Below, one piece after another: positions 34,606 through 48,382 of a stretch of DNA of 64,000 bases. Where the stretch lies: NCBI RefSeq assembly GCF_002556545.1, contig NZ_CP022685.1:4504001-4568000 (forward strand), written 5' to 3'. The DNA is from Streptomyces formicae (lineage in GTDB: Bacteria; Actinomycetota; Actinomycetes; Streptomycetales; Streptomycetaceae). The notes under the pieces are model-generated. The model was given only the letters and a program-made list of their open reading frames with translations. It ran no database searches and was not told the origin of the DNA. A program made the translations under genes and the position numbers. Positions within the stretch are counted from its first letter, which is position 1; each line of letters starts with the position of its first letter.

Positions 34606-36006
34606 ATGCGGGATCCGCTGACCATCCTCACGGACGCCTTCACGTCCTTCCTGTTCGGGAAGGTCGAGACGACCAGGCTGCCGGTGCGCACGTCGACGGG
34701 GCAGGCCCAGGCGGTCTACCTGCCGACGGCCGCGCCGGGGCTCGGCGACTCCGGCGTGATCATCGGGCGCGAGGTCTACTCCGGCAAGGGCTACATCTAC
34801 GACCCCTTCATGCTGTACGGGCAGCAGCTCCCCGCCCCGCACTGGCTGGTGCTCGGCGAGTCAGGCAACGGCAAGTCGGCGCTTGAGAAGACGTACGTCC
34901 TTCGGCAGTTGAGGTTCAAGGACCGCCAGGTCGTGGTCCTGGACGCACAGGGTGAGGACGGCGTCGGCGAATGGAACCTCATCGCCCAGGAGCTGGGGAT
35001 AACTCCCATCCGGCTCGACCCGACGGCCGCCCTGGACATGGGGATCCGGCTGAACCCGCTCGACCCCGCGATCACGACGACGGGCCAGCTCGCGCTATTG
35101 AGGACCATCATCGAGGTCGCCATGGGGCACGGGCTCGACGAGCGCTCGGGCTTCGCGCTGAAGGTCGCCCACGCGTACGTCAACGAGACCATCGTGGAGC
35201 GTCAGCCCGTCCTCACCGACATCGTCGAGCAGCTCCGGCACCCCGAGCCGGAGTCGGCCGAGGCGATGAACGTCGCCATAGACGACGTGCGGGCCTGGGG
35301 CCTGGACGTGGCCCTGGTGCTCGACCGGCTGGTCGACGGTGACCTCAGGGGCATGTTCGACGGCCCCACGACGGTCGGCATCGACCTCGACGCCCCGCTG
35401 ATCGTCTTCGACCTCTCGCACATCGACCGGAACTCCATCGCGATGCCGATCCTGATGGCGATCGTCGGCGTGTGGCTGGAGCACACGTGGATCCGGCCCG
35501 ACCGCAAGAAGCGCATCTTCCTGGTGGAGGAGGCGTGGCATATCATCAACTCCCCCTTCGTCGCGCAGCTGTTCCAGCGCCTGCTGAAGTTCGGCCGACG
35601 GCTCGGCCTGTCCTTCGTGGCGGTGGTGCACCACCTGAGCGACGTGGTGGACGGCGCGGCCGCCAAGGAGGCGGCGGCGATCCTGAAGATGGCCTCCACC
35701 CGGACGATCTACGCCCAGAAGGCGGACGAGGCGAGGGCGACGGGCCGGGTGCTCGGGCTCCCCAGGTGGGCGGTGGAGATCATCCCCACCCTCACCCCCG
35801 GCATCGCGGTCTGGGACGTGAACGGCAACGTGCAGGTGGTCAAGCACCTCATCACCGAGACGGAACGACCACTGGTCTTCACCGACCGCGCCATGACCGA
35901 GTCGTCGGCCGACCTCCCCGACGAGGGACCGACCGACGAGGCGATGCGGGCGGCCGAGCTGGAGGCGGAGCAGCGGGCGGCGTACATGGAGCAGCATGCG
36001 GGATGA
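34606..36006 (+). CDS. VirB4-like ATPase
   Basis: 466 residues, cytosolic P-loop ATPase of the VirB4/TraE/HerA kind. Walker A GESGNGKS (about residues 86-93), then KDRQVVVLDAQGEDGVGEWN, and Walker B in RKKRIFLVEEAWHIINSPF with the Glu-Ala-W-H string characteristic of VirB4. Other family segments: FQRLLKFGRRLGLSFVAVVH and a C-terminal LPRWAVEIIPTLTPGIAVWD. It should energise assembly or substrate transfer. ATG at 34606, 21 bp after the SCO6880-type gene. The following gene starts inside its last codons. Confidence 0.85.
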   Translation: MRDPLTILTDAFTSFLFGKVETTRLPVRTSTGQAQAVYLPTAAPGLGDSGVIIGREVYSGKGYIYDPFMLYGQQLPAPHWLVLGESGNGKSALEKTYVLRQLRFKDRQVVVLDAQGEDGVGEWNLIAQELGITPIRLDPTAALDMGIRLNPLDPAITTTGQLALLRTIIEVAMGHGLDERSGFALKVAHAYVNETIVERQPVLTDIVEQLRHPEPESAEAMNVAIDDVRAWGLDVALVLDRLVDGDLRGMFDGPTTVGIDLDAPLIVFDLSHIDRNSIAMPILMAIVGVWLEHTWIRPDRKKRIFLVEEAWHIINSPFVAQLFQRLLKFGRRLGLSFVAVVHHLSDVVDGAAAKEAAAILKMASTRTIYAQKADEARATGRVLGLPRWAVEIIPTLTPGIAVWDVNGNVQVVKHLITETERPLVFTDRAMTESSADLPDEGPTDEAMRAAELEAEQRAAYMEQHAG

Positions 36007-37483
36007 GTGGGAGCGGGGCGGACGCAGAGTCCCGCAGCGGCCTGAACGGGGCATTCCCGACGGGGTGTTGGTGGGCTTCCTCGGGTTCCTGCTCGGGTCC
36101 ACGGTGCTCGTCTGGTCCGCGACGGGCCTCGCGGGCTGGTTCGCCCACGGCTCCTGGCCCGAGCATGTGACCTTCGGTCATACGCCCCTTTCCGTACGCC
36201 ACTTGGTGGGCCGGCCGCACGACCTGGCGGGCGCGTGGCCGCAGACGCCTCCGGGGCAGCTCTCCGGGTACGGCTTGTTCTGGGGCCTGTTCATCGGCCA
36301 GCTGATGATCCTCGTGGTGCTGACGATCTTCGTCATGGGGACGGTGGTGCGGTGGAGGGCGGTACGGAAGGCGCGGCGGGCTGAAGGGGGCGGGTCGGAG
36401 ACATCGACGCCTCCGGTGACGGAACGGGTGGACGGGTGGGAGCCCCGTGCCGCAGGCGCGGAGCCCAGGGAGCCGGTCCCGACCGAGCGTCACGACGACC
36501 TCCGCGCCGGAGGCGTGGAGCACAGCGTCCCGGTGCCGACCGTGCCACCCCCTCGTACGCCCCTCGTACTGGGCGACCCCGCGACCCGCAGACCGCTGGC
36601 GCTACAAGCCATCCAGGACGCCGAGGGCGCAGCCCTGATCATCACCTCCGACCCCACCCTGTGGGCGGAGACGAAGGACGCGCGGGCCAAGCTCGGCCCC
36701 GTCCTCCTCTACGACCCCTCGCACCTGTGCGACACCCCCGCCCGCATGCACTGGTCCCCCACCGCGGGCTGCGAGGACAAGGCGACAGCGGCCCACCGCG
36801 CGGCCGCCCTGCTCGCGCCGATAAGGCCGAGCGCCAAGCTGGACAGCGCCGTCGCGGACACCGCGGAGACCCTGATGCGCAGCTTCCTGCACGCGGCCGC
36901 GGTCGGCGACAAACCCATGAAGCACGTCCACCGCTGGTCCCAGGGCACCCAGGTCCAGGAGGCCGTACGCATCCTCCGTACGCACCCCAAGGCGTCATCG
37001 GGCGCAGCCGGTGAACTGGAGGCGGTCCTCACCGCCTACGCCGAACGCAAGGACATGGCACAGGAGTTGACCGCCCGCGCCCTCTCCGCCCTCTTCACCG
37101 TCCACGTACGCGAATCCTGCACCCCGAACCGAACTGATGCGCTCACCCTGGATTCCTTCGTCGATGAAGGGGGCACGCTTTTTGTGGTGGGTGAGGCGAT
37201 CGAGGATCCCAAGTCCCGCCAAGGCCCGGGTGCCATGCCCTTGCTCACGGCACTCGCCTCCAGCGTGGTCGAGCACGGCCGGCGCATGGCCGAACGGTCA
37301 TCCTCCGGTCGGCTCGACCCACCAGTGACGCTCGTCCTCGACGACGTCGCGGCGGTGGCTCCGCTGCCCGAGCTGCCGGAGCTGCTCACCACCGGCGCGG
37401 ACCGCGGCCTGCCGACCCTGGCCCTGCTGCGCTCGCGGGAACAGGGACGTACGCGCTGGCCGGACAGCGAACTCCCCGCATAG
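35996..37483 (+). CDS. VirD4/TraG-like protein with degraded P-loop
   Basis: 495 residues. Two membrane segments (GVLVGFLGFLLGSTVLVWSA, about 23-42, and GLFWGLFIGQLMILVVLTIF, about 93-112), then a soluble domain that follows actinobacterial TraG/VirD4 proteins. The P-loop position reads LVLGDPATRRPL instead of GPPRSGKTS. After it, IITSDPTLWAETKDARAKLG and VLLYDPSH are conserved, as is Walker B-like VTLVLDDVAAVAPLPELPEL and the following LLRSREQGRTRW. It ends soon after, so the C-terminal part is also shorter than I expect. It overlaps the VirB4-like gene by 11 bp. ATP binding is doubtful. Confidence 0.78.
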   Translation: MRDEWERGGRRVPQRPERGIPDGVLVGFLGFLLGSTVLVWSATGLAGWFAHGSWPEHVTFGHTPLSVRHLVGRPHDLAGAWPQTPPGQLSGYGLFWGLFIGQLMILVVLTIFVMGTVVRWRAVRKARRAEGGGSETSTPPVTERVDGWEPRAAGAEPREPVPTERHDDLRAGGVEHSVPVPTVPPPRTPLVLGDPATRRPLALQAIQDAEGAALIITSDPTLWAETKDARAKLGPVLLYDPSHLCDTPARMHWSPTAGCEDKATAAHRAAALLAPIRPSAKLDSAVADTAETLMRSFLHAAAVGDKPMKHVHRWSQGTQVQEAVRILRTHPKASSGAAGELEAVLTAYAERKDMAQELTARALSALFTVHVRESCTPNRTDALTLDSFVDEGGTLFVVGEAIEDPKSRQGPGAMPLLTALASSVVEHGRRMAERSSSGRLDPPVTLVLDDVAAVAPLPELPELLTTGADRGLPTLALLRSREQGRTRWPDSELPA

Positions 37484-37493
37484 TCACGGGGGT

Positions 37494-38216
37494 TCAGCGC
37501 TTGCCGCCGTCCACGTCCAGCGTCGTCCCCGTGGTGAACGTGTTCTCCATCAAGTACGCCGCGGCATGCGCGACCTCCTCCGCCGAGCCGGGCCGTCCGA
37601 CCGGCAGCAGCCGCGCGATCTCCGCACGGTAGGCGCCGTGCTCCTCGGGGGACATGAGGTGCGCGTGCGTATCGGTCGGCCCCGGCGCGACCGCGTTGAC
37701 CCGCAGCGGCGCCAGCTCGATGGCGAGGGACTTCACGGCGGCCTCGACCGCGCCGTTGACCGCGGCGAAGGCGAAGTAGCCGGGGTCGACCTTCCGGTAG
37801 AGGTATCCGGAGACGAGCGTGACCGACCCCGTCTCCTTCGGGACGTACGGCAGCGCGGCCCGCAGGCACCGGTACTGCCCCCACCACTTGACCTCGAAGA
37901 ACTGCCGCACCCGCGCCTCGGTGAGCTCCTCGAAGGGCGCGACCACGGCCCCTGACGCACAGGTGAAGAGGTGGTCGATGGTGCCGACCGACCCCATGAC
38001 CTCCTCCACCGCCGCCCCGTCGGTGACGTCGAGTGCGCGGAACTCGGCCTCCGAGCCCGTCAGTTCGGCGATCCGCTCGGCCTGCGGACGCACGACGTCC
38101 GCGCTGCGGTCGGTGAGCACGACGCGGGCGCCGCGCCGTGCGACGAGTTCGGCGGTCGCGAGACCGATGCCGCTGCCCGCGCCCGTGATGACGACTGTAC
38201 TGCCGGAGAGATTCAC
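37494..38216 (-). CDS. Short-chain dehydrogenase/reductase with altered active site
   Basis: 240 residues of classical SDR length. Start chosen at the GTG ending at 38216, which gives the usual N-terminus VNLSGSTVVITGAGSGIGLA; GTG 38225 is an alternative. The cofactor motif TGAGSGIG is intact and the acidic DRS after strand 2 suggests NAD(H). The catalytic region aligns as FAAVNGAVEAAVKSLA, in which Tyr is replaced by Phe and Lys by Asn of YxxxK; the NNAG motif is CASG. The C-terminal GPTDTHAHL and LDVDGGKR are standard. Converges with the VirD4-like gene 10 bp away. Confidence 0.88.
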   Translation of the reverse strand: MNLSGSTVVITGAGSGIGLATAELVARRGARVVLTDRSADVVRPQAERIAELTGSEAEFRALDVTDGAAVEEVMGSVGTIDHLFTCASGAVVAPFEELTEARVRQFFEVKWWGQYRCLRAALPYVPKETGSVTLVSGYLYRKVDPGYFAFAAVNGAVEAAVKSLAIELAPLRVNAVAPGPTDTHAHLMSPEEHGAYRAEIARLLPVGRPGSAEEVAHAAAYLMENTFTTGTTLDVDGGKR

Positions 38217-38312
38217 ACGAACCACATTCCCTTTGATTCCCAAGCGAACGACCTTTGTCACTTCGAGTCTCACAGCAGTACGACACCTGAGCCTTGGAAT
38301 TCCCGGTGCATA

Positions 38313-38329
38313 ATCGTGCGATGCACGAT
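38313..38329. promoter_or_regulatory. Inverted repeat over the start codon of the LuxR-type gene
   Basis: ATCGTGC (38313-38319) and GCACGAT (38323-38329) with a 3-bp spacer cover the ATG at 38321. No ribosome-binding site precedes that ATG. Could be an operator or an RNA hairpin hiding the start. Confidence 0.4.
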
Positions 38330-39256
38330 GACGCAAAGGGGCCAGGAACCGGCTGCCACTGCACCGACACCGCCCAGGCCCCCTGCGCCGACGGCCTCAG
38401 CCGCTACCGCGCCGCGGTCGTCAAGGGCTGCCTGCCGCGCGCGACAGCGCCCCACTGCCTCGTACGCCTCGGTCTGCTGACGCCTCCCCCGGACGACCCC
38501 GAAGTCCTCGTACCCGTGTCGCCCCATGTCGCCGAGACCGAACTCCTCCAACCCGTGAGGGACTTGCTCGACGCCCAGCAGGAGCGGCTGCGGTCCATCG
38601 GCTCCGGGTTCTCTCCGGTCCACGCGATCTACCGCGCCGCACGCCGCGAGTCCCAGGACTGGCTCACCCTCGTCGAGGGCGCGGACGCCGTCCCCGCGCT
38701 CCTGGAACAGGCCGTGCGCGACTGCCGCACCGAGCTCATGACGACCCTCCCCGCCCCCGCCCCCGTCCCGCCCGGCGTCACGCACCGGGCGCTGTACCCG
38801 CACGCGGCCCGCACCCACGCCGCGCGGTGGCGGCACATCCAGGACATCGAGCGGGCGGGCGGCCACGTCCGCACCCTGCAACAGCTCACCGGCCGCATGA
38901 TCCTGTGCGACCGCACGACCGCCTACCTCTGCGACCAGGACGCGGGCGCCGTCGAGATCAGGCACCCCACCGTCGTCGCACACCTCGCCGCCGTCTTCGA
39001 CGACGCCTGGGACCGGGCGAAACCGGTGGCGGAGCCGACCGCAGCCCGCCACCGCGAGCCGCTCATCGTCGACGAGGCCCGCCGCGCGGTCATGAAGCTC
39101 CTCGTCTCCGGCCTCACGGACGACGCGATCGCCCGCCGCCTCGGGGTGTCGCGGCGCACGGTCGCCGCCCATGTCGCCGCCATCTCCCGGGACTTGGGGT
39201 CACAGTCCCGGGCCCAGCTCGGCTATCTGATCGCCCGGGCGGACCCGGACCTCTGA
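38321..39256 (+). CDS. LuxR-type transcriptional regulator
   Basis: 311 residues. ATG at 38321; the frame is open to a TTG at 38294, but the ATG is the better start. The C-terminal helix-turn-helix is clear: VMKLLVSGLTDDAIARRLGV and SRRTVAAHVAAISRDLGSQS (about residues 245-300). The rest has an early Cys-rich piece (GCHCTDTAQAPC) and a middle region resembling TrmB/PLD-type stress regulators (VTHRALYPHAARTHAARWRH, MILCDRTTAYLCDQ). Divergent from the SDR gene with about 100 bp between, so it may control it (inference). Confidence 0.82.
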   Translation: MHDDAKGPGTGCHCTDTAQAPCADGLSRYRAAVVKGCLPRATAPHCLVRLGLLTPPPDDPEVLVPVSPHVAETELLQPVRDLLDAQQERLRSIGSGFSPVHAIYRAARRESQDWLTLVEGADAVPALLEQAVRDCRTELMTTLPAPAPVPPGVTHRALYPHAARTHAARWRHIQDIERAGGHVRTLQQLTGRMILCDRTTAYLCDQDAGAVEIRHPTVVAHLAAVFDDAWDRAKPVAEPTAARHREPLIVDEARRAVMKLLVSGLTDDAIARRLGVSRRTVAAHVAAISRDLGSQSRAQLGYLIARADPDL

Positions 39257-39383
39257 TCGCCCGGACGGACCCCGCGCTCTAGCCCGCCTCAGGGCCCCCG
39301 TCGTACCCGGGTACTACCCCCGCCGCCCATCTCCCGCCCCCGGTCCGACGATCCGCGCCGCCGCCCGCAGCAGCATCGAGGAC

Positions 39384-40319
39384 ATGATTAGTGCTCACGA
39401 ACTGACCAAGCGCTACGGCGGCAAGACCGTCGTCGAGGACCTCGGCTTCGAGGTCCACCCGGGCGCCGTCACCGGCTTCCTCGGCCCCAACGGCGCGGGC
39501 AAGTCCACCACCATGCGGATGCTCCTCGGCCTCGACGCCCCCACCCGCGGCCGCGCCACCGTCGGCGGCCGCTCCTACGCGGCCCACCCCGCGCCCCTGC
39601 ACGAGGTGGGCGCCCTCCTCGAAGCCCGCTCCGTCCACCCGGGCCGCTCCGCGTACCACCACCTCATGGCGCTCGCCCACACCCACTCGATCCCGAAGAA
39701 GCGCGTCGACGAGGTCCTCGACCTCGTCGGCATCCAGGAGGTCGCCCGCAAGCGCGTGAAGGGCTTCTCGCTCGGCATGGGCCAGCGCCTCGGCATCGCG
39801 GCCGCGCTGATCGGCGACCCCGCCACCGTCATCCTCGACGAGCCCGTCAACGGCCTCGACCCCGAGGGCGTCCTGTGGATCCGCAACCTCCTCAAGTCCC
39901 TTGCCGCACAAGGCCGTACGATCCTCGTCTCCTCCCACCTGATGAGCGAGATGGCCCTCACCGCCGAGCACCTGATCATCATCGGCCGCGGCAGGCTCCT
40001 CGCCGACACCACCGTCGAACGCTTCGTACGCGAATCCGGCACCGGATCCGTCAAGGTCGTCACCCCCGAGGCCGGACTCCTCACCGAGCTGCTCACCGGC
40101 CCCGACGTGCGGATCTCCTGCGAGAGCCCCGGCACCCTCGACGTCCGCGGCACGGACGCCGAACACATCGGCCGCACCGCGGCGGCCCACGGCATCCCGC
40201 TCTTCGAACTCACCCCGCAGGAAGCCTCGTTGGAGCAGGCGTTCATGGACCTCACCCGGGACTCCGTCGAATACGTCGCCGCCCCGTCACTCGCCCAGTC
40301 CGAAGGAGCAGCGGCATGA
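39384..40319 (+). CDS. ABC transporter ATP-binding protein
   Basis: 311 residues, ATPase of an ABC-2-type exporter. Walker A GPNGAGKST, Q-loop-region LEARSVHPGRSAYHHL, signature FSLGMGQRLGIAAAL, Walker B TVILDEPVNGLDP, and H-loop VSSHLMSEM. The C-terminal 90 residues are the usual DrrA/BcrA-type extension. ATG at 39384. The permease gene overlaps by 4 bp, followed by a histidine kinase/response regulator pair, typical of export systems induced by what they export. The substrate cannot be told. Confidence 0.93.
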   Translation: MISAHELTKRYGGKTVVEDLGFEVHPGAVTGFLGPNGAGKSTTMRMLLGLDAPTRGRATVGGRSYAAHPAPLHEVGALLEARSVHPGRSAYHHLMALAHTHSIPKKRVDEVLDLVGIQEVARKRVKGFSLGMGQRLGIAAALIGDPATVILDEPVNGLDPEGVLWIRNLLKSLAAQGRTILVSSHLMSEMALTAEHLIIIGRGRLLADTTVERFVRESGTGSVKVVTPEAGLLTELLTGPDVRISCESPGTLDVRGTDAEHIGRTAAAHGIPLFELTPQEASLEQAFMDLTRDSVEYVAAPSLAQSEGAAA

Positions 40320-41134
40320 GCACCCTCCAGACCGCCCCCGCCCAGAACACCCCCGCGACGCCCACCACTCCCGCGCCCTACCGCCTCACCACCAAGGGCA
40401 TCCTGCGCTCCGAGTGGCACAAGCTGTGGACCCTCCGCTCCACCTGGATCACCCTGATCACCGCGAGCGCCCTGGTCCTCTCCGTCGGCATCATGATGGG
40501 CGCCACCTACGACGGCGACGACTCCGAGATCGACACGGTCGTCTTCGTCCTCTTCGGCACCCAGCTCTCGCAGATCTGCCTCGCCGTCCTCGGCATCCTC
40601 GTCATCGCGGGCGAGTACGCGACGGGCATGATCCGCGCCTCCCTCACCGCCGTCCCGCACCGGCTGCCCGTCCTGTGGTCCAAGGCCGCGGTCTTCGCGG
40701 GCGTCGCGTTCACGGCCACCCTCGTGACGAACACCGGCACCTTCCTCACCGCCCAGATCTGGCTCTCCGACACCGACAAGAAGCTGTCGCTCGCCGACCC
40801 CGGCGTCCTGGGCGCCCTCGCGGGCAGCGCCGCGGGCATCACCCTGATGAGCCTGATCGCCCTCGGCCTCGGCGCGCTGCTGCGCTCGGTGCCCGGCGCC
40901 ATCGGGGCGTTCATCGCCGCCGTCCTCATCCTGCCGGAGATCCTGAAGACGCTGCCCTTCGACTTCGTCGACACCGCGGTCAGGTACCTGCCCGCCCAGG
41001 CCGCGAGCTCCCTCGGCTCGGTCGCCCGCGTCGAGGACACCATCGCTCCCGGCACCGCCCTGCTCACCCTCGCGCTGTGGACCGCGGCGCTCATCGCCGG
41101 GGCGTCCGTGCTCCTCAAGCGTCGCGACGTCTGA
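40316..41134 (+). CDS. ABC-2-type transporter permease
   Basis: 272 residues with six membrane segments (for example STWITLITASALVLSVGIMM, VLFGTQLSQICLAVLGILVI, ALLTLALWTAALIAGASVLL). The N-terminal piece contains the SEWHKLWTLRSTW motif typical of streptomycete ABC-2 permeases. ATG at 40316 overlaps the ATPase stop (ATGA). Forms the exporter with 39384-40319. Confidence 0.92.
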   Translation: MSTLQTAPAQNTPATPTTPAPYRLTTKGILRSEWHKLWTLRSTWITLITASALVLSVGIMMGATYDGDDSEIDTVVFVLFGTQLSQICLAVLGILVIAGEYATGMIRASLTAVPHRLPVLWSKAAVFAGVAFTATLVTNTGTFLTAQIWLSDTDKKLSLADPGVLGALAGSAAGITLMSLIALGLGALLRSVPGAIGAFIAAVLILPEILKTLPFDFVDTAVRYLPAQAASSLGSVARVEDTIAPGTALLTLALWTAALIAGASVLLKRRDV

Positions 41135-41173
41135 ACCCGTGTGCGAAACGATCTCGTGTACGAGGATGAAGCG

Positions 41174-42454
41174 GTGACCGAGATACGGCCGACGTCGACC
41201 ACCGGATCGACCACCGGCCTCCCGTACCTCCAACGCCTGACCCAGCGGGTGCGCGCCATCGACCGGCGCCACCCGCTGGTCTGGGACCTGCTCCTGACCG
41301 GCTTCTACGTGATCGTCGCCATCACCGACGTCGCGGGCGACGGCTGGCGCACCGTCGCCGCCGACCCCGGCGTCCCGCAGCCGCTGGTCATCGTCATGAG
41401 CCTCTGCTTCTCCGTACCGCTCCTCTGGCGCCGCCGCCACCCCATGGCCGTGCTCGCCTTCACGTCGGCCGTCGGCCTCGTCAACAGCGCCTCTGGCGCG
41501 CTGCTCCAGGCCGCGATGCTCCAGCTCATCGTCCTGTTCAACATCGCCCTGCGGCTGCCCCTGAAGACCCTCGGCACGGCGGGCGCGATGATGACGCTGC
41601 CGCTCGTCGTCGGCGTCGTCCGCTTCCCCGACGACAGCTGGGACGCGCAGATCGTCCCCTACCTCTGGGCGTACTCCCTCGTCGCGCTCCTCGGCATCGC
41701 GGTGCGCTCCCGCCAGGACCACACCGCGGCCCTCGTCGAACGCGCCCAGCGCCTCGAAGTCGAACGCGACCAGCAGGCGCGGCTCGCCACCGCCGCCGAA
41801 CGCACCCGCATCGCCCGCGAGATGCACGACATCATCGGCCACAACCTCTCGGTCATCACGGGCCTCGCGGACGGCGGCTCGTACGCGGCCGCCAAGTCCC
41901 CCGAACGCGCCGCCCAGGCCCTCGAAGCCATCGGCACCACCAGCAGGCAGGCCCTCTCCGAACTGCGCCGCCTCCTCGACGTCCTGAGCGACGACGCCCC
42001 CGCCACCGCCGAACTCGCCCCGCAGCCCGCCCTGTCCGACCTGGCCCAGCTCATCGACGGCGTACGGGCCGCGGGCCTCCCCGTACGCTCCACGGTGCGC
42101 GGCGCCCCCGAGTCGGTCCCCGCGGGCCGCCAACTCGCCGTCTACCGCGTGATCCAGGAAGCCCTCACCAACACCCTCAAGCACGGCGGCCCGGACGCCA
42201 CGGCGACGGTCGACGTCACGTACGCCCCCGACGGGGTGACGGTCGACGTCACGGACACCGGCACCGGCCGCGCTCCCGGCGCCCCCGGCACGCGCACGGA
42301 CACGGGAAGCGGCCGAGGTCTGACCGGAATGCGCGAGCGAACCTCGTTGTACGACGGCACACTTGAGGCCGGCCCGCTCCCCCGCCCATCGGGCGGCTGG
42401 CGGGTCCACCTCCACCTCCCGCTCTCTCCCGCGAAGGACGACAAGACACCGTGA
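41174..42454 (+). CDS. Sensor histidine kinase (NarL/DesK class)
   Basis: 426 residues. I chose the GTG at 41174, with GAGG nine bases upstream; GTG 41141 would add 11 residues. About five membrane segments (residues 35-185) form the sensor. HisKA_3 follows with the phospho-acceptor His in RTRIAREMHDIIGHNLSVIT, then the catalytic domain: N-box VIQEALTNTLKHGG, G1 VTDTGTG, G2 GRGLTGMRERT. The response regulator starts within its last codons (GTGA). Confidence 0.92.
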   Translation: MTEIRPTSTTGSTTGLPYLQRLTQRVRAIDRRHPLVWDLLLTGFYVIVAITDVAGDGWRTVAADPGVPQPLVIVMSLCFSVPLLWRRRHPMAVLAFTSAVGLVNSASGALLQAAMLQLIVLFNIALRLPLKTLGTAGAMMTLPLVVGVVRFPDDSWDAQIVPYLWAYSLVALLGIAVRSRQDHTAALVERAQRLEVERDQQARLATAAERTRIAREMHDIIGHNLSVITGLADGGSYAAAKSPERAAQALEAIGTTSRQALSELRRLLDVLSDDAPATAELAPQPALSDLAQLIDGVRAAGLPVRSTVRGAPESVPAGRQLAVYRVIQEALTNTLKHGGPDATATVDVTYAPDGVTVDVTDTGTGRAPGAPGTRTDTGSGRGLTGMRERTSLYDGTLEAGPLPRPSGGWRVHLHLPLSPAKDDKTP

Positions 42455-43119
42455 CCACCGTGCTCCTCGTCGACGACCAGCCCATGCAGCGCTTCGGCTT
42501 CCGCATGCTCCTGGAGAGCCAGGACGACATGTCGGTCGCGGGCGAGGCGGGCAACGGCAGCGAGGCGGTCCGCATGACCGCCGAACTCCATCCGGACGTC
42601 GTCCTGATGGACATCCGCATGCCGGGCCTCGACGGCATCGAGGCCACCCGCCGCATCGTCGCGGCGGGCGACCGCACGCGCGTACTGATCCTCACGACGT
42701 TCGACCTCGACGAATACGCGTACGCCGGTCTGCGCGCCGGGGCGTCCGGTTTCCTCATCAAGGACGCGCTGCCGGAGGATCTCCTCTCCGGAATCCGCGC
42801 GGTCGCGTCGGGCGACGCGGTGGTGGCCCCGAGCCTGACCCGCCGTCTCCTCGACGCGTACGCCGATCACCTGCCCACGTCGGCCGTCCCCGCCGACCCT
42901 TCCCAGGATCCCCGCATCGTGTCGCTCACGGACCGCGAGCGGGAAATCCTGACGGTCATCGGCCAGGGCTGGACGAACACGGAGATCTCGGCCCGGCTGC
43001 ATCTCGCGGAATCCACGGTGAAGACGCACGTGGGCCGCATCCTCGCGAAGACGGGAGCGCGGGACAGGGTGCAGGCGGTCATTCTGGCCTACGACACGAA
43101 GCTGGTGAGCCCTTCGTAA
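42451..43119 (+). CDS. Response regulator, NarL/LuxR class
   Basis: 222 residues. Receiver domain with VLLVDDQPM (acidic pair), phospho-acceptor Asp in VLMDIRMPGLDG, Thr in ILTTFDLDEY and Lys in FLIKDALPEDL. LuxR-type helix-turn-helix near the C-terminus: LTDREREILTVIGQGWTNTE and LHLAESTVKTHVGRILAKTG. GTG at 42451 overlaps the kinase stop. Last gene before the terminator at 43183 and the rRNA operon. Likely target: the ABC exporter operon it belongs to. Confidence 0.94.
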   Translation: MTTVLLVDDQPMQRFGFRMLLESQDDMSVAGEAGNGSEAVRMTAELHPDVVLMDIRMPGLDGIEATRRIVAAGDRTRVLILTTFDLDEYAYAGLRAGASGFLIKDALPEDLLSGIRAVASGDAVVAPSLTRRLLDAYADHLPTSAVPADPSQDPRIVSLTDREREILTVIGQGWTNTEISARLHLAESTVKTHVGRILAKTGARDRVQAVILAYDTKLVSPS

Positions 43120-43182
43120 AAGGCGCCCACAAAAAGGCACCCGTCGTAAAAGGCGTCAGAACGTCAGGACGTCAGAACGCAG

Positions 43183-43214
43183 AAAACCCCCGCACCAAAT
43201 GGTGCGGGGGTTTT
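43183..43214. terminator. Perfect 15-bp hairpin between response regulator and 5S rRNA
   Basis: AAAACCCCCGCACCA (43183-43197) and TGGTGCGGGGGTTTT (43200-43214) pair completely. A- and T-runs flank it, so it can end the plus-strand operon and, 11 bp beyond the 5S gene, the minus-strand rRNA transcript. Confidence 0.92.
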
Positions 43215-43225
43215 CCCTAAAAATA

Positions 43226-43344
43226 GTTCGGCGGCGTCCTAATCTCCCACAGGGTCCCCCCTGCAGTACCATCGGCGCTGTGAGGCTTAGCTTCCGGGTT
43301 CGGAATGTAACCGGGCGTTTCCCTCACGCTATGACCACCGAAAC
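43226..43344 (-). rRNA. 5S ribosomal RNA
   Basis: Reading the minus strand, the sequence begins GTTTCGGTGGTCATAGCG and contains CGGGAAACGCCCGG-type and GAACCCGGAAGCTAAG motifs, ending in the matching GGCGGCGTCC-type 3' strand; about 119 nt. Last gene of the 16S-23S-5S operon. Confidence 0.93.
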
Positions 43345-43410
43345 ACTATGAAACTGTCAACCGGAGCCGTGGCACATGGCTACGACGGTTGTTCGTGGTT
43401 TCAGAACCAA

Positions 43411-48382
<4,972 letters not shown>

